Below are positions 7,438 through 17,154 of a DNA stretch of 60,723 bases, one piece after another. Below the pieces are notes generated by a model that was not told the origin of the DNA, did not search any database, and worked only from the letters and a program-made list of their open reading frames with translations. Each line of letters starts with the position of its first letter. Positions within the stretch are counted from its first letter, which is position 1. Made by a program: the position numbers and the translations under genes. The stretch covers positions 1 to 60,723 of the forward strand of contig CAMSSU010000005.1 in NCBI GenBank assembly GCA_947063485.1. Direction: 5' to 3'. This stretch comes from an uncultured Clostridia bacterium. Its GTDB lineage: Bacteria; Bacillota; Clostridia; Christensenellales; Christensenellaceae.

Positions 7438-8543
7438 AAAGCGAGCTGTTTTTATACGGCTACTGCCTGGTCTGCCTGGGTATCCTGCTGTTCAATATCG
7501 TATACAGCATTGTCATGAAGCAGAAAGATCAGAACATGGAGCAGCGCGTCTTCTATTTTTCCAAGCTGATGACAGGGCAGCTGGAGAAAATCCGGGGCGG
7601 GGAGCAAACCGAGGCCGAGCACCTGCGCTTTTTGGAGCGCAAGCTCGCCCGGGTCAACCAGCTTATTGCCTTTGAGCGCGCGTTTTCAGCCTATGCGGCG
7701 GAGGAACCGGCTATGGAGGCCTATCATCAGCAGCTCCAGAGCGTCATCCTGCATCTGGCCCGCATTTATCAGAACCGCGAGAATATGCAGGCGGCGTATT
7801 TTGCATACTTCGTCTCGCGCTACCGCCCCAAAAGAGAGCCCGCGATGCAGGAGATGGAGGATATCCTGGTGGGCTATATGCGAAAAGACAGCCTCTATTG
7901 CAGAGTCAATGCCCTGCAGGCGCTCTATGTGTTTGCAGGCGAAGAGACTATCGTGCGGGCAATCACCCTGCTGGATCGGGAAAACGGCCTGCCGCATGAA
8001 AAGATCCTCACGGATGGCCTTTTGCAGTTCGAAGGCGATCACGCCAGGCTGGCCGGGCTTTTGTGGCAGAGCCTAGAGCGCTTTTCCGGAAAAACACAGC
8101 TTTCTATCCTGAACTATATCCGCTTCAAAAGCGGGGATTACTGCGAGCAGATGTTTGCCGTCATGCAAAGTGCGCGGGAGGATAAGGAGCTTCGCCTTTC
8201 GGCCATTCGGTATTTTGGCCGCTATCACTACGCCCCCGCCAAGGAGGCGCTGCTTGCGTTTGCCTCGGATCGCGACCCGCTGAACTGGGAGTATGCGGCC
8301 ATTGCCGTCAGCTCTCTTGGCCGGTACGACGGCGAAGATGTGCTGGAAACGCTGGTCGGCGCAGCTCATAGCTCCAACTGGTATATCCGCCAAAACGCGG
8401 CGGCCAGCCTGGAGGCGCACCAGCTGGAATACAGCGAGCTTATGGAAGTGCTGGGCGGCCGGGATCGGTATGCCCGGGAGATGATGATGTACCGCATGGA
8501 GCTGCAGCGCCTAAAAAGCGAATCGCAGGAGGCCGCGCTATGA
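7434..8543 (+). CDS. Membrane-anchored HEAT-repeat protein
   Basis: The 369-residue protein has one N-terminal transmembrane helix (YCLVCLGILLFNIVYSIVM) followed by helical repeats of about 30-35 residues, clearest from residue ~150 on (ILNYIRFKSGD, RLSAIRYFGRYH, YAAIAVSSLGRYD, IRQNAAASLEAH). HEAT/PBS-lyase repeats are protein-binding scaffolds. The TTG start overlaps the stop codon of the previous gene, and its own stop overlaps the next ATG, so it is translationally coupled on both sides. It probably holds the glycosyltransferase and hydrolase together; that is inference. Confidence 0.75.
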   Translation: MKSELFLYGYCLVCLGILLFNIVYSIVMKQKDQNMEQRVFYFSKLMTGQLEKIRGGEQTEAEHLRFLERKLARVNQLIAFERAFSAYAAEEPAMEAYHQQLQSVILHLARIYQNRENMQAAYFAYFVSRYRPKREPAMQEMEDILVGYMRKDSLYCRVNALQALYVFAGEETIVRAITLLDRENGLPHEKILTDGLLQFEGDHARLAGLLWQSLERFSGKTQLSILNYIRFKSGDYCEQMFAVMQSAREDKELRLSAIRYFGRYHYAPAKEALLAFASDRDPLNWEYAAIAVSSLGRYDGEDVLETLVGAAHSSNWYIRQNAAASLEAHQLEYSELMEVLGGRDRYAREMMMYRMELQRLKSESQEAAL

Positions 8544-9985
8544 GAGACCTTTTTCAGATTTTCTTCAAATATGTGGGAATATTCTTTGTGCTGTATATGG
8601 TGGGGTATGCCAGCTTTCTGCTGCTTTCCGTAACGGTTGGGGCATCCTCGCTGTATGGCGCGAAGCGGCGCAATGCGCTGAAAAACGAGCTGATGGACGA
8701 CTACTATCTTCCCGTTTCCATTCTCGTCCCGGCCTATAATGAAGGTGTAACCATCGAATCTACCGTCCGCTCGCTTTTGGAGCTGGATTATAAGCTATAC
8801 GAGATCATCGTGGTGGACGACGGCTCTACGGATCAGACGGCGCAGGTGGTGCGGCAGGCGTTTGGTATGACGCAGATCCGCCGCCCAATTCAGCGCAGGC
8901 TCAAATGCGCCGCGGTAGAGGCGGTCTATGAAACCCGGGATTATAAAGTGCCCATCACCCTGATCCGCAAGAAAAACGGCGGAAAAGGCGATGCGCTCAA
9001 TATGGGCATCAATGCGGCGCAGTATCCCTATTTTCTCAGCATGGATGCAGATTCTGTTCTGCAAAGAGATTCGCTCAAAAAAATCGTCCGGCCGGTTTTG
9101 GAGGAAGATGGGGTGATCGCGGTGGGCGGCGCAGTGCGGCCCTGCAACGATGCCAAGCTGGAAAATGGGCAGATTGTCCAGTATCATATGCCGCGCAAGC
9201 TTCTTCCCTGTATGCAGGTTCTGGAATACGACCGCTCCTTCCTGGCGGCGCGCATCCTGTTCGATAAATTCAACGGCTCCATCATCATTTCGGGAGCGTT
9301 TGGGCTGTTCAAAAAGAGCCTGGTCATCGATGCGGGCGGCTATGATGCGAAAACGGTGGGAGAGGATATGGAGCTGGTCGTCAAGCTGCATGTATTCTGC
9401 CGGGAGCACGGCGTCCCATACAGCATCCGCTATGCCACAGACGCCGTCTGCTGGACGCAGGCGCCGGAAAAGCTCTCGGATCTGTGCAGGCAGCGCCGGC
9501 GCTGGCATATCGGCCTGTATCAGAGCATGATCAAGCATCACAGCGTTTTTCTCAACACCAAATATGGCCTGATCAGCTATATCTCCTATTTCTATTTTTT
9601 GATTTACGAGCTGCTTTCGCCCTATATTGAAGTGCTGGGCACGCTCTTCATGGTGCTGGCCTTTGCGCTGGATATGCTGAACGTGCCGTTTATGCTGATG
9701 TATCTGGGCATCTATATCGCCTATGCCTCTATCTTATCTCTAACGGCGTTTTTCGCCCGGGTGCATACCATCGATCTCAGGCTGAGCGTGATGGATGCCC
9801 TCAAGGCCATTGCCTTATGCGCCATCGAAGTCTCGGGCCTGCGGTTTGTTCTGGCGTGGGTTCGGATGACGGCGCTGTTTGGCTACCGCAGGAAAAAGAC
9901 GCAGTGGGGCAAGATCGAGCGGCAGCGCATTCAGTTTCATGTTACAAAGCCCAAAGCGGCCAAGGAGAAGGAAAGCGGAGAATAA
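8540..9985 (+). CDS. Processive family-2 glycosyltransferase (membrane)
   Basis: The 481-residue protein has an N-terminal membrane helix, a GT2 domain and a C-terminal membrane region. Motifs in order: VPAYNEG and VVDDGS (UDP-sugar binding), KKNGGKGDALN, MDADS (the DxD metal site), GEDMELVVK (catalytic aspartate region) and QRRRWHIG, the QxxRW motif of processive synthases such as cellulose, hyaluronan and poly-GlcNAc synthases. Two to three helices follow (~residues 345-430). No PilZ domain is fused, so any cyclic-di-GMP control must come through another protein. The product sugar cannot be deduced from sequence. Confidence 0.9.
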   Translation: MRDLFQIFFKYVGIFFVLYMVGYASFLLLSVTVGASSLYGAKRRNALKNELMDDYYLPVSILVPAYNEGVTIESTVRSLLELDYKLYEIIVVDDGSTDQTAQVVRQAFGMTQIRRPIQRRLKCAAVEAVYETRDYKVPITLIRKKNGGKGDALNMGINAAQYPYFLSMDADSVLQRDSLKKIVRPVLEEDGVIAVGGAVRPCNDAKLENGQIVQYHMPRKLLPCMQVLEYDRSFLAARILFDKFNGSIIISGAFGLFKKSLVIDAGGYDAKTVGEDMELVVKLHVFCREHGVPYSIRYATDAVCWTQAPEKLSDLCRQRRRWHIGLYQSMIKHHSVFLNTKYGLISYISYFYFLIYELLSPYIEVLGTLFMVLAFALDMLNVPFMLMYLGIYIAYASILSLTAFFARVHTIDLRLSVMDALKAIALCAIEVSGLRFVLAWVRMTALFGYRRKKTQWGKIERQRIQFHVTKPKAAKEKESGE

Positions 9986-9988
9986 AGA

Positions 9989-10348
9989 GTGGAAGAGATT
10001 GTCATTTATGTTGCAGGAAATCCCGGTTCCTATCCAGTCGAGTATTACGACTCGGAATCGGGCGCGTATCAGGGGGTAATTCCCGAGCTGCTGCGCGCGT
10101 TTTCCCAGCAGAGCAACTATGAAATTCGCTATTATGAGCCGGGAGAGGAAGACCGGCGCGAACAGCTTGCCTCGAATTTTCAGGTGGATTTGATCTCCGG
10201 GTGCGATGGAAGCGAGCAGTTCCGCCATAAAGAAGGCGCAGAGCTGGTTGTGCTGGAGACGGAGGAGCAGGGCAGGCGGCTGCTTTGCTGCGCAAATACC
10301 GCGCCAGCAAAAAACAGCTCAGGCAGCAGCAGGAGCGGGATGAGCTGA
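9989..10348 (+). CDS. Truncated SBP_bac_3-like sensor fragment (frameshifted from next ORF)
   Basis: This 119-residue frame starts at GTG after a GGAG site. Residues ~1-90 resemble the first lobe of a family-3 solute-binding sensor domain (PVEYYDSESGAYQGVIPELL). No signal peptide, second lobe or membrane helix is present. The last ~20 residues read out of frame relative to the GGDEF-EAL protein that overlaps it from 10285. Together they look like a sensor-GGDEF-EAL protein that has suffered an internal deletion and a shift. An in-phase A-AAA-AAC slippery heptamer at 10309-10315 could in principle reconnect the frames by a -1 shift. Confidence 0.6.
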   Translation: MEEIVIYVAGNPGSYPVEYYDSESGAYQGVIPELLRAFSQQSNYEIRYYEPGEEDRREQLASNFQVDLISGCDGSEQFRHKEGAELVVLETEEQGRRLLCCANTAPAKNSSGSSRSGMS

Positions 10349-11604
10349 CTGGAATTGGAAATATCGATTATCTGGAGCGCGGATGCAAGGCGCTGATTGG
10401 CGATCAGAACCGCATTCTATACCGCATGTGCTATTTCTATGTGGATATTGAGCGCGTAGAGCGCATGAGCGGCCGCGCTTCGGCCGATGCGCTTTTGCGC
10501 CACACTGCCGCCGTCCTTTCCGATTATATCTCTCAGACGGATCTGCTGGCGCGGGTTTCGGATGGGGGATTCGCTGTGCTCAGGCTGTGCGCCGGCCAGC
10601 AGGAGCTGGAAGAATGGCTCCAGCTTGCCCTTGGGCGCCTGCGCAGTTTCTCTGCGGAAGGGAAAACCTATGCAGGGCAGATTACGGCAGGGGTCTATCC
10701 GCTGAAAGCCGACGATTATCACCTGGATGAGATTCTGTTCCAGGCGGCTCAAAGCGCGCAGATGGCCTGCCGGCAGGGCGAGGATTTCAAAATCTGCACG
10801 GACGAGCTGCAAAAGGCGCTCCAGGAGGAGCGGCAGCTTCAGGAAGACGTCCGCCGGGGCTTTGAATGCGGAGAGTTTCAGCTCTATCTTCAGTTTTATG
10901 TGGATGCAAAGAGCAAGAGCATCCTGGGCGGCGAGGCGCTGGCCCGCTGGGAGCATCCGGAGCGGGGGTTCCTGGCGCCGGGGCAGTTCGTTCCGCTGAT
11001 GGAAAAAGAGGGGCTGATTGGCCAGCTGGATTTCTATCTGCTGGGCCTGGCCTGCGCCTTCCTGGAACGGCTGAAGCGCGCAGGGATAGAGGATTTCTTC
11101 CTCTCCTGCAATTTTTCCCGGGAGACGCTTTCCCGGGCAGATTTTGCCGAGAGAATCCGGGAAATCATCGAAAAATATGAGTTTGAAAGGCGGCATCTCA
11201 TCTTCGAGATCACCGAAAGCGCGGCATTTGGCGATGCCGCGGCAGCGCGCAAAAATATCGCGGCCATCGGGCAGATGGGAGCCCAGATTGCGCTGGATGA
11301 TTTTGGCGATGGCTTTACTTCTTTTCTGGATATTCAGCAAAGCTCTCCGGATGTGCTCAAGCTGGATAAAGCGCTGGTCGATCATATTGGGACAGACTTT
11401 GGAGATACCGTCCTGCGCGCCATGATTGGCGTGGGCCATGAGCTGGGGCTCAAGGTCTTTGCGGAGGGCGTGGAAAAAGAAGGGCAGGCGCAGATGCTGC
11501 GGGATGCAGGATGCGATGTGCTGCAAGGCTTCCTCTTCCACTATCCGATTCCGGATTGGGAGGCGGAGCGAAAACTCAAAAAGGCCAGGCAAGGCCTGAA
11601 ATGA
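10285..11604 (+). CDS. Degenerate-GGDEF / EAL cyclic-di-GMP phosphodiesterase
   Basis: Residues ~15-165 form a GGDEF domain opened by DELTGIGN, but the signature site reads SDGGF instead of GGDEF, so it is probably not a cyclase. Residues ~185-430 are an EAL domain with catalytic residues kept: EAL in GGEALARW (~217), the Asn of SCNFS, Glu in FEITES, DDFGDG, the Lys of LKLDK, and AEGVE. It should therefore hydrolyse cyclic-di-GMP. The first codon in this frame is TTG at 10285 with no well-spaced ribosome binding site, which suggests that translation enters from the upstream frame or that the N-terminus is damaged. Confidence 0.8.
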   Translation: MLRKYRASKKQLRQQQERDELTGIGNIDYLERGCKALIGDQNRILYRMCYFYVDIERVERMSGRASADALLRHTAAVLSDYISQTDLLARVSDGGFAVLRLCAGQQELEEWLQLALGRLRSFSAEGKTYAGQITAGVYPLKADDYHLDEILFQAAQSAQMACRQGEDFKICTDELQKALQEERQLQEDVRRGFECGEFQLYLQFYVDAKSKSILGGEALARWEHPERGFLAPGQFVPLMEKEGLIGQLDFYLLGLACAFLERLKRAGIEDFFLSCNFSRETLSRADFAERIREIIEKYEFERRHLIFEITESAAFGDAAAARKNIAAIGQMGAQIALDDFGDGFTSFLDIQQSSPDVLKLDKALVDHIGTDFGDTVLRAMIGVGHELGLKVFAEGVEKEGQAQMLRDAGCDVLQGFLFHYPIPDWEAERKLKKARQGLK

Positions 11605-11611
11605 GGCAGGA

Positions 11612-12496
11612 ATGAAGAAGAGAGCGATTGTGATTGCGGCGGTTTTGCTGCTGTGCGGGGCGGCCGCATTTGCGGCTTGGCGCTGCCTGGGCACTTGGCC
11701 CAAAGAGCAGGGTTTTGGCATGTTTAGCTGGAGCGCAGGCGCCATGGCAGAGGAAGAGGCCGAGGCTTTTCTGGCCTGTGCCGAGCAGGCGGGCGTCTCG
11801 GAAGTCTATCAGCATTTTTCCAAAGAGAGCCTGCTGCCCGAGGGCCAGGCCCAGGCATTTGTGAAAAAACTGCGCAAAAAGCGGATCGATGTTTACGCGC
11901 TGGTGGGCGAAGCTGATTGGGCCTATGACGCAGAGGGCGGAAGCCTGATCAGAAGAATCCAGCGCGTCGCAGACTATAATGAACGCCAGCCGCAGGGCAG
12001 CAGAATCTGCGGCGTGATGGTGGATATCGAGCCGTATCTGCTGGAAGAATGGAAAGATAAAGAAGGGCAGCGGCCTGAACTCATGCAGAGCTATCTCGCC
12101 TGCATCCGGCAGGGCTATCAGTATGCCGCGCAGCAGGAGCTGGAATTTTGGGTCTGCATCCCGATTTTTTACGATACCAGCTGCCCGGATATTCTGGAAG
12201 CGCTGGTGCGCGATGGCTGCGATGGCATTGCCGTGATGAACTATAACCGCACAGATGAATACGGGCAGATGGCAAAAGAGGTGGAGCTGGCCAGAGCATC
12301 CGGCAAGGGCGTCATCTGCATCTATGAGCTCCAGCAGCCCGGCGAACACGACCTTGAGGAGATCAATACCTATGCCAACCAGGGCCTGGAAGCGCTCTGG
12401 CAATCGGCAGCGGGGCTGGAAAAGCAGTTCCAGTATGACGGCCTGCGCTTTGCCTATCACTACTATCAGCCGCTGAGAGAGATGCTGGGCGAGTGA
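11612..12496 (+). CDS. Exported TIM-barrel-like protein
   Basis: The 294-residue protein begins with a signal peptide or anchor (AIVIAAVLLLCGAAAFAAW). The rest alternates strands and helices like a TIM barrel, with CGVMVDIEPYLLEEW resembling the catalytic strand of GH18/GH25-type hydrolases and FWVCIPIFYD and GIAVMNYNR at later strands. Family assignment is uncertain. It lies in the polysaccharide cluster 7 bases after the EAL gene, and its stop codon is close to the start of the sensor kinase. A role in polymer processing or recognition is plausible. Confidence 0.6.
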   Translation: MKKRAIVIAAVLLLCGAAAFAAWRCLGTWPKEQGFGMFSWSAGAMAEEEAEAFLACAEQAGVSEVYQHFSKESLLPEGQAQAFVKKLRKKRIDVYALVGEADWAYDAEGGSLIRRIQRVADYNERQPQGSRICGVMVDIEPYLLEEWKDKEGQRPELMQSYLACIRQGYQYAAQQELEFWVCIPIFYDTSCPDILEALVRDGCDGIAVMNYNRTDEYGQMAKEVELARASGKGVICIYELQQPGEHDLEEINTYANQGLEALWQSAAGLEKQFQYDGLRFAYHYYQPLREMLGE

Positions 12497-12528
12497 GGCG
12501 GGCAGGAGAAACACAACGGAGGAAACGG

Positions 12529-15072
12529 ATGATGAAAAGAGGAAACAACAGATTTTTAATCGCGAGCTTTTCGATCTTGATTGCTGTCTGCATCCTGATA
12601 CTGGCGGTTGCTTCTGTGATCATTGCGCAGAAGAGCGATGTGGCCATCAGCGAGATCGGCCAGCTCTATATGTCTGCCATGGCAAGGCAGACGCAGCAAA
12701 AGTTCGATACTGTGCTGGATCTGCAGATCTCGGATATTGAGGGAATTGTGAAGCGAGTGCCGCCCGAGAGTGCGGTATATGGGCAGGATATGATCGATCA
12801 GCTTGCGCTCTCTGCCGAGGTGAGAAATTTTACTTACCTTGGGCTCTATACAAAGGATGGCCAGAGCGAGACGATCTATGGAGAAGATGTGGCATACCAT
12901 GATTCCAAAACCTTCAATGCCGTTCTGCAAGATAGCCGCCTGCGCGTCTTTTCGGGCGTGAATACAAGCGGAGAAAAGCAGCTTTGCCTTTTGATCGATG
13001 TGCAATATCCCATGGGAGACGGAAAGACCAGCTCTGCGATGGTGGCGGCGCTGCCTATGGAGTATCTGGAAGGCGTGCTGGAAATGAAAATGGAAGAGGA
13101 TCTGATGTATTCCTATATCATCCGCAAAGATGGCACGTTCGTCGTCAGATGGGAAGGCCAGAACTATTTCAACCGCATCTCCGAGATTTTCTCTGAGTTC
13201 CAGGGCAAAACGGCGGAGGAATATGTAGACGAGCTGCGCGATGCGATTGGCGCCGGCCAGGAATATTCCACGACGATCCAGGTGGACGGCGAATACCGCT
13301 ACCTGCTTTGCACCCCCCTGCCGGATTCCGAGTGGTATCTGATCTCTGTCATGCCGTTTGGAACGCTGGATAATATTCTGAGCGACCTTGGCAGCCACCG
13401 GCAGCTAGTGATTTTGTTTACCAGCGCCGTCATCTTGGGCGGAGTCGCAGTCATTTTTATCCTGTATTACCGGCTGTCGCAAAAACAGCTGGCAGAGCTG
13501 GATCGGGCGGAGAAGGAAGCAATCAAGTCCAATAAGGCAAAGAGCGAGTTCCTCTCCAGCATGAGCCACGATATCCGCACGCCCATGAACGGCATCGTGG
13601 GCATGACGGCCATTGCCATGGCAAATATCGATAATATGGAGAAAGTCAAGGACTGCCTGAAAAAAATTACTCTGTCCAGCAAGCACTTGCTCGGCCTGAT
13701 CAACGATGTGCTGGATATGTCTAAAATCGAGAGCGGCAAACTGTCTTTGAATATGGCGCAGATTTCCCTGCGCGAGACGATGGATAGCATCGTCAATATC
13801 GTCCAGCCGCAGATCAAAGCGCGTGGGCAGCAATTCGATATCTTCATCCGGCAGATTCAGGCGGAAGATGTGTACTGCGACAGCGTGCGCCTCAATCAGG
13901 TGCTGATCAACCTGCTGTCTAACGCCGTCAAGTTCACGCCCGAGGGCGGCAATATCTGTGTCTATTTGGAGCAGGAGGCCTCTCCGCTGGGAGACCACCA
14001 TATCAGATGCCATTTCAAGGTAAAAGACAGCGGCATCGGGATGACGGAGGAGTTCCAGAAAAAGATCTTCGAGACGTTTACCCGGGAGGAGAATAAGCAG
14101 GTCCAGAAGACCGAGGGAACCGGCCTTGGCATGGCCATCACCAAAGCGATTGTGGATGCGATGGGCGGGAACATTGCCCTTAAGAGCGCGCTCGGGGAGG
14201 GGAGCGAATTCCATATCACGCTGGATCTGGAAAAGGCAGAAGTGCAGGAGCAGGATATGGTGCTCCCGCCCTGGAAAATGCTGGTTGTGGACAACAATGA
14301 GGATCTGTGCCTAAGCGCGGTTTCCTCGCTGAAGGAAATCGGCATCGATGCACAGTGGGCAATGGATGGGCAGAGCGCCGTGCAGATGGTCGAGAAGCGC
14401 CACAAAGTGCACGATGATTACGAGATCGTCCTGCTGGATTGGAAGATGCCGGGTATGGATGGGCTGCATACAGCTAGGGAAATTCGCAAGCTTTTGGGCG
14501 ATGAAGTTCCGATTTTGATCATCTCTGCCTATGATTGGAGCGAGATCGGGCAGGAGGCAAAAGAGGTCGGCATTCATGGCTTTATCTCAAAGCCGCTGTT
14601 TAAATCCAATCTGTTCCTGGGGCTGAGCCGCTATATGATGCCGGATGCGCCCGAGAGCAGAGAGCAGGAGCAGGGCAACAGCGCAGCCGGGTTTGCCGGC
14701 AAACGGATTCTGCTGGCAGAGGATAACGATCTCAACTGGGAGATCGCCGAGGATATCCTCTCTGAAATAGGCTTTGAACTAGAGCGGGCAGAGAACGGCC
14801 AGGTTTGCCTGGAAAAATTCCGGGAATCGGAGACGGGGTTCTATGATGCCATCTTGATGGATATTCGTATGCCCGTCATGAATGGCTACGATGCGACGAG
14901 AGCCATCCGCGCGCTGGAGCGCCCGGATGCAGACCTGCCTATTTTGGCAATGACGGCGGATGCTTTTTCGGATGATATTCAGCGCTGCAAGGAGTGCGGC
15001 ATGAACGAGCATGTCTCCAAGCCCATCAACGTCGATTTGCTCACGCAGCTTTTGCATAAATATCTCGGGTAA
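12529..15072 (+). CDS. Hybrid sensor histidine kinase with two receiver domains
   Basis: About 847 residues from ATG 12529, which follows a GGAGG site; an upstream in-frame GTG at 12493 lacks one. Order: membrane helix (~7-30), extracellular Cache-like sensor (~35-290), membrane helix (~294-313), HisKA with MSHDIRTP (His ~347), HATPase with NLLSNAVKF, DSGIGM and GTGLGM, then a first receiver (LLDWKMPG, Asp ~637) and a second receiver (AEDN, LMDIRMP, Asp ~778). The architecture is that of a phosphorelay kinase; the HPt gene at 17155 can supply the missing phosphotransfer domain. The likely target is the REC-HD-GYP-GGDEF protein encoded next. Confidence 0.92.
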   Translation: MMKRGNNRFLIASFSILIAVCILILAVASVIIAQKSDVAISEIGQLYMSAMARQTQQKFDTVLDLQISDIEGIVKRVPPESAVYGQDMIDQLALSAEVRNFTYLGLYTKDGQSETIYGEDVAYHDSKTFNAVLQDSRLRVFSGVNTSGEKQLCLLIDVQYPMGDGKTSSAMVAALPMEYLEGVLEMKMEEDLMYSYIIRKDGTFVVRWEGQNYFNRISEIFSEFQGKTAEEYVDELRDAIGAGQEYSTTIQVDGEYRYLLCTPLPDSEWYLISVMPFGTLDNILSDLGSHRQLVILFTSAVILGGVAVIFILYYRLSQKQLAELDRAEKEAIKSNKAKSEFLSSMSHDIRTPMNGIVGMTAIAMANIDNMEKVKDCLKKITLSSKHLLGLINDVLDMSKIESGKLSLNMAQISLRETMDSIVNIVQPQIKARGQQFDIFIRQIQAEDVYCDSVRLNQVLINLLSNAVKFTPEGGNICVYLEQEASPLGDHHIRCHFKVKDSGIGMTEEFQKKIFETFTREENKQVQKTEGTGLGMAITKAIVDAMGGNIALKSALGEGSEFHITLDLEKAEVQEQDMVLPPWKMLVVDNNEDLCLSAVSSLKEIGIDAQWAMDGQSAVQMVEKRHKVHDDYEIVLLDWKMPGMDGLHTAREIRKLLGDEVPILIISAYDWSEIGQEAKEVGIHGFISKPLFKSNLFLGLSRYMMPDAPESREQEQGNSAAGFAGKRILLAEDNDLNWEIAEDILSEIGFELERAENGQVCLEKFRESETGFYDAILMDIRMPVMNGYDATRAIRALERPDADLPILAMTADAFSDDIQRCKECGMNEHVSKPINVDLLTQLLHKYLG

Positions 15073-15083
15073 GAGGAGAGGAA

Positions 15084-17111
15084 ATGGATTCGAAAAAGAA
15101 GATTCTGATCGTAGACGATTCGGAAATGAACCGCGCACTGCTGGAGGATATGCTTTCCAACGATTTTGATATCATCGAGGCGGGAAACGGTATGGAAGCC
15201 GCGGAGATTTTGAGCAAACAGGCAGAGGATATCTGCCTGATGCTGCTGGATATCGTCATGCCCGTCATGGATGGCTTTGAGACGCTGGCACTGATGAACA
15301 AAAACGGCTGGATCAAGCAGATTCCCGTCATCATGATCTCGGCGGAAACCGTCCCGACGTATGTCGAGCGCGCCTATGATCTGGGCGTGCTGGATTATAT
15401 CAGCCGGCCGTTCGATGAGAGAATCGTCCAGCGGCGCGTCTCCAGCGCGATCATGCTGCTGGCCAAGCAAAAAGAGCTTTCCCGCATTGTGGCGGATCAG
15501 GTGTATGAGAAAGAGCGCAACTCCCGCATGATGATCGAGATTCTCTCCAATATCGTCGAGTTCCATAACGGAGAGAGCGGGATGCATGTGCTCCATATCC
15601 ATACGTTCACAGATCTGCTCTTAAGAAAGCTGATGACAAAAACAGATCGATATGGGCTGACACAGCGGGATATTTCGCTGATCTGCAACGCCTCTGCCCT
15701 GCACGATATTGGAAAAATCGCCGTGCCTTCCGAGATCCTCAATAAGCCGGGGCGCCTGACAAAAGAGGAATTCGAGATCATGAAGACGCACTCGATAGAG
15801 GGCGCCAGGGTGCTTAACGATATTCCCATCAAGGCCAATGAGCCGCTCATTAAATACGGCTATCAGATCTGCCGTTGGCATCATGAGCGGTATGACGGCA
15901 GCGGCTATCCCGATGGCTTAAAGGGCGAGCAGATCCCCATTGCGGCGCAGGTCGTCGCGCTGGCAGACGTCTACGATGCGCTGACCAGCAAGCGCGTCTA
16001 TAAAGATGCCTATGCGCATGAGCAGGCTATCCAGATGATCCTGGATGGGCAGTGCGGGGCCTTCAATCCGCTGCTCCTGGAATGCCTGAAGGAAGTAGCT
16101 GATGCGCTGGAGCGGGAGGCTAAGGTGAACTCCCAAGCCTCCTATCCCGAGCGGGAAGCCTGGGATTCTGTCGAACAGATGCTGGAGATGAGCAAAGTGG
16201 ATACCACGGAGAAATCCGTCCGGGCGCTGGAGCATGAGCGGATGAAAAACCAGATCCTGGCGGAAATTTCGGAGGAAATCCAGTTCGAATATAAGGCGGG
16301 AACCCCGGGAACGCTTCTGCTCGCCCGGTGGGGAGCAAACCTGCTGGGGGTTCCGGAGATAATCTTCAATCCCATAGAGAGCAAGTTTGGCAACGAGGTG
16401 TTCCGGCAGGAAGATTTTGCGGATCTGCTCAAAAGCCTGGAGCAGGTCCGGCCAGAGCAAGCGGTAATAGAGAAAAAATACCTGCTGAATATTGGCGGCG
16501 TCCAAAGATGGCATAAGGTAATCTGCAAGGCGATCTGGGAAGGGGCGCAAGCGCCGCGGTATACCAGCGTCATAGGCAAGGTGATCGATATTCAGGATGA
16601 TGTGGAGCAGGTTGCGAAGCTGCAAAGAAAGACGGAGCTGGATTTATTGACCGGCCTGCTCAACCACAGCGCCGCAAAACAGCGGATTGCGCCGTTTTTG
16701 GCCAGCGGAGGCGACAAAAAATATGCGCTGCTGATGTTTGATATCGATAACTTCAAAAAGGCCAACGATACATACGGTCATTTATTTGGGGATGAAGTGC
16801 TCAGGCTGGTGGCAGATGCCATCCGAAGCAGCATTCGGAGCACGGATATCGCCGCCCGCATGGGAGGAGATGAGTTCATCATCTTTATCGAGTATAAGGG
16901 CGATGTGCGCCCGCTGGTTCAGCGCATTTTTTGGCAGCTGGGCGGGCGGCACGGCAATTTCCCCATCCAGCTGAGCATGGGAGTCGCCTGCCCCGAAACT
17001 CCGCCCGAGCACTATGAAGCATTCTTTCAGATGGCCGATGAGGCAATGTACCATATAAAGGCAAAAGGAGGAAACTCCTATTGCTTCTATGAAGATATGG
17101 CAGAGAAATAA
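15084..17111 (+). CDS. Response regulator with HD-GYP and GGDEF domains
   Basis: The 675-residue protein carries a receiver domain (VDDSE, LLDIVMP with Asp ~55, residues 4-125), an HD-GYP domain (ALHDIGK near 207, HHERYDGSGYP near 268-274), a ~140-residue linker of unclear fold, and a GGDEF domain (DLLTGLLN, FDIDNFKKAND, intact MGGDEF near 593). Both a phosphodiesterase and a diguanylate cyclase site look intact, so it may both make and degrade cyclic-di-GMP with phosphorylation setting the balance. It starts 11 bases after the hybrid kinase gene. Confidence 0.92.
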   Translation: MDSKKKILIVDDSEMNRALLEDMLSNDFDIIEAGNGMEAAEILSKQAEDICLMLLDIVMPVMDGFETLALMNKNGWIKQIPVIMISAETVPTYVERAYDLGVLDYISRPFDERIVQRRVSSAIMLLAKQKELSRIVADQVYEKERNSRMMIEILSNIVEFHNGESGMHVLHIHTFTDLLLRKLMTKTDRYGLTQRDISLICNASALHDIGKIAVPSEILNKPGRLTKEEFEIMKTHSIEGARVLNDIPIKANEPLIKYGYQICRWHHERYDGSGYPDGLKGEQIPIAAQVVALADVYDALTSKRVYKDAYAHEQAIQMILDGQCGAFNPLLLECLKEVADALEREAKVNSQASYPEREAWDSVEQMLEMSKVDTTEKSVRALEHERMKNQILAEISEEIQFEYKAGTPGTLLLARWGANLLGVPEIIFNPIESKFGNEVFRQEDFADLLKSLEQVRPEQAVIEKKYLLNIGGVQRWHKVICKAIWEGAQAPRYTSVIGKVIDIQDDVEQVAKLQRKTELDLLTGLLNHSAAKQRIAPFLASGGDKKYALLMFDIDNFKKANDTYGHLFGDEVLRLVADAIRSSIRSTDIAARMGGDEFIIFIEYKGDVRPLVQRIFWQLGGRHGNFPIQLSMGVACPETPPEHYEAFFQMADEAMYHIKAKGGNSYCFYEDMAEK

Positions 17112-17154
17112 ACTGATTTGCGCGATCAGAAGAAAAGAAATGGAGGATACGAGG

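Noticed and set aside
12493..12528. Longer N-terminus for the hybrid kinase starting at GTG 12493
   Set aside because: The GGAGG site lies inside this stretch and fits ATG 12529.
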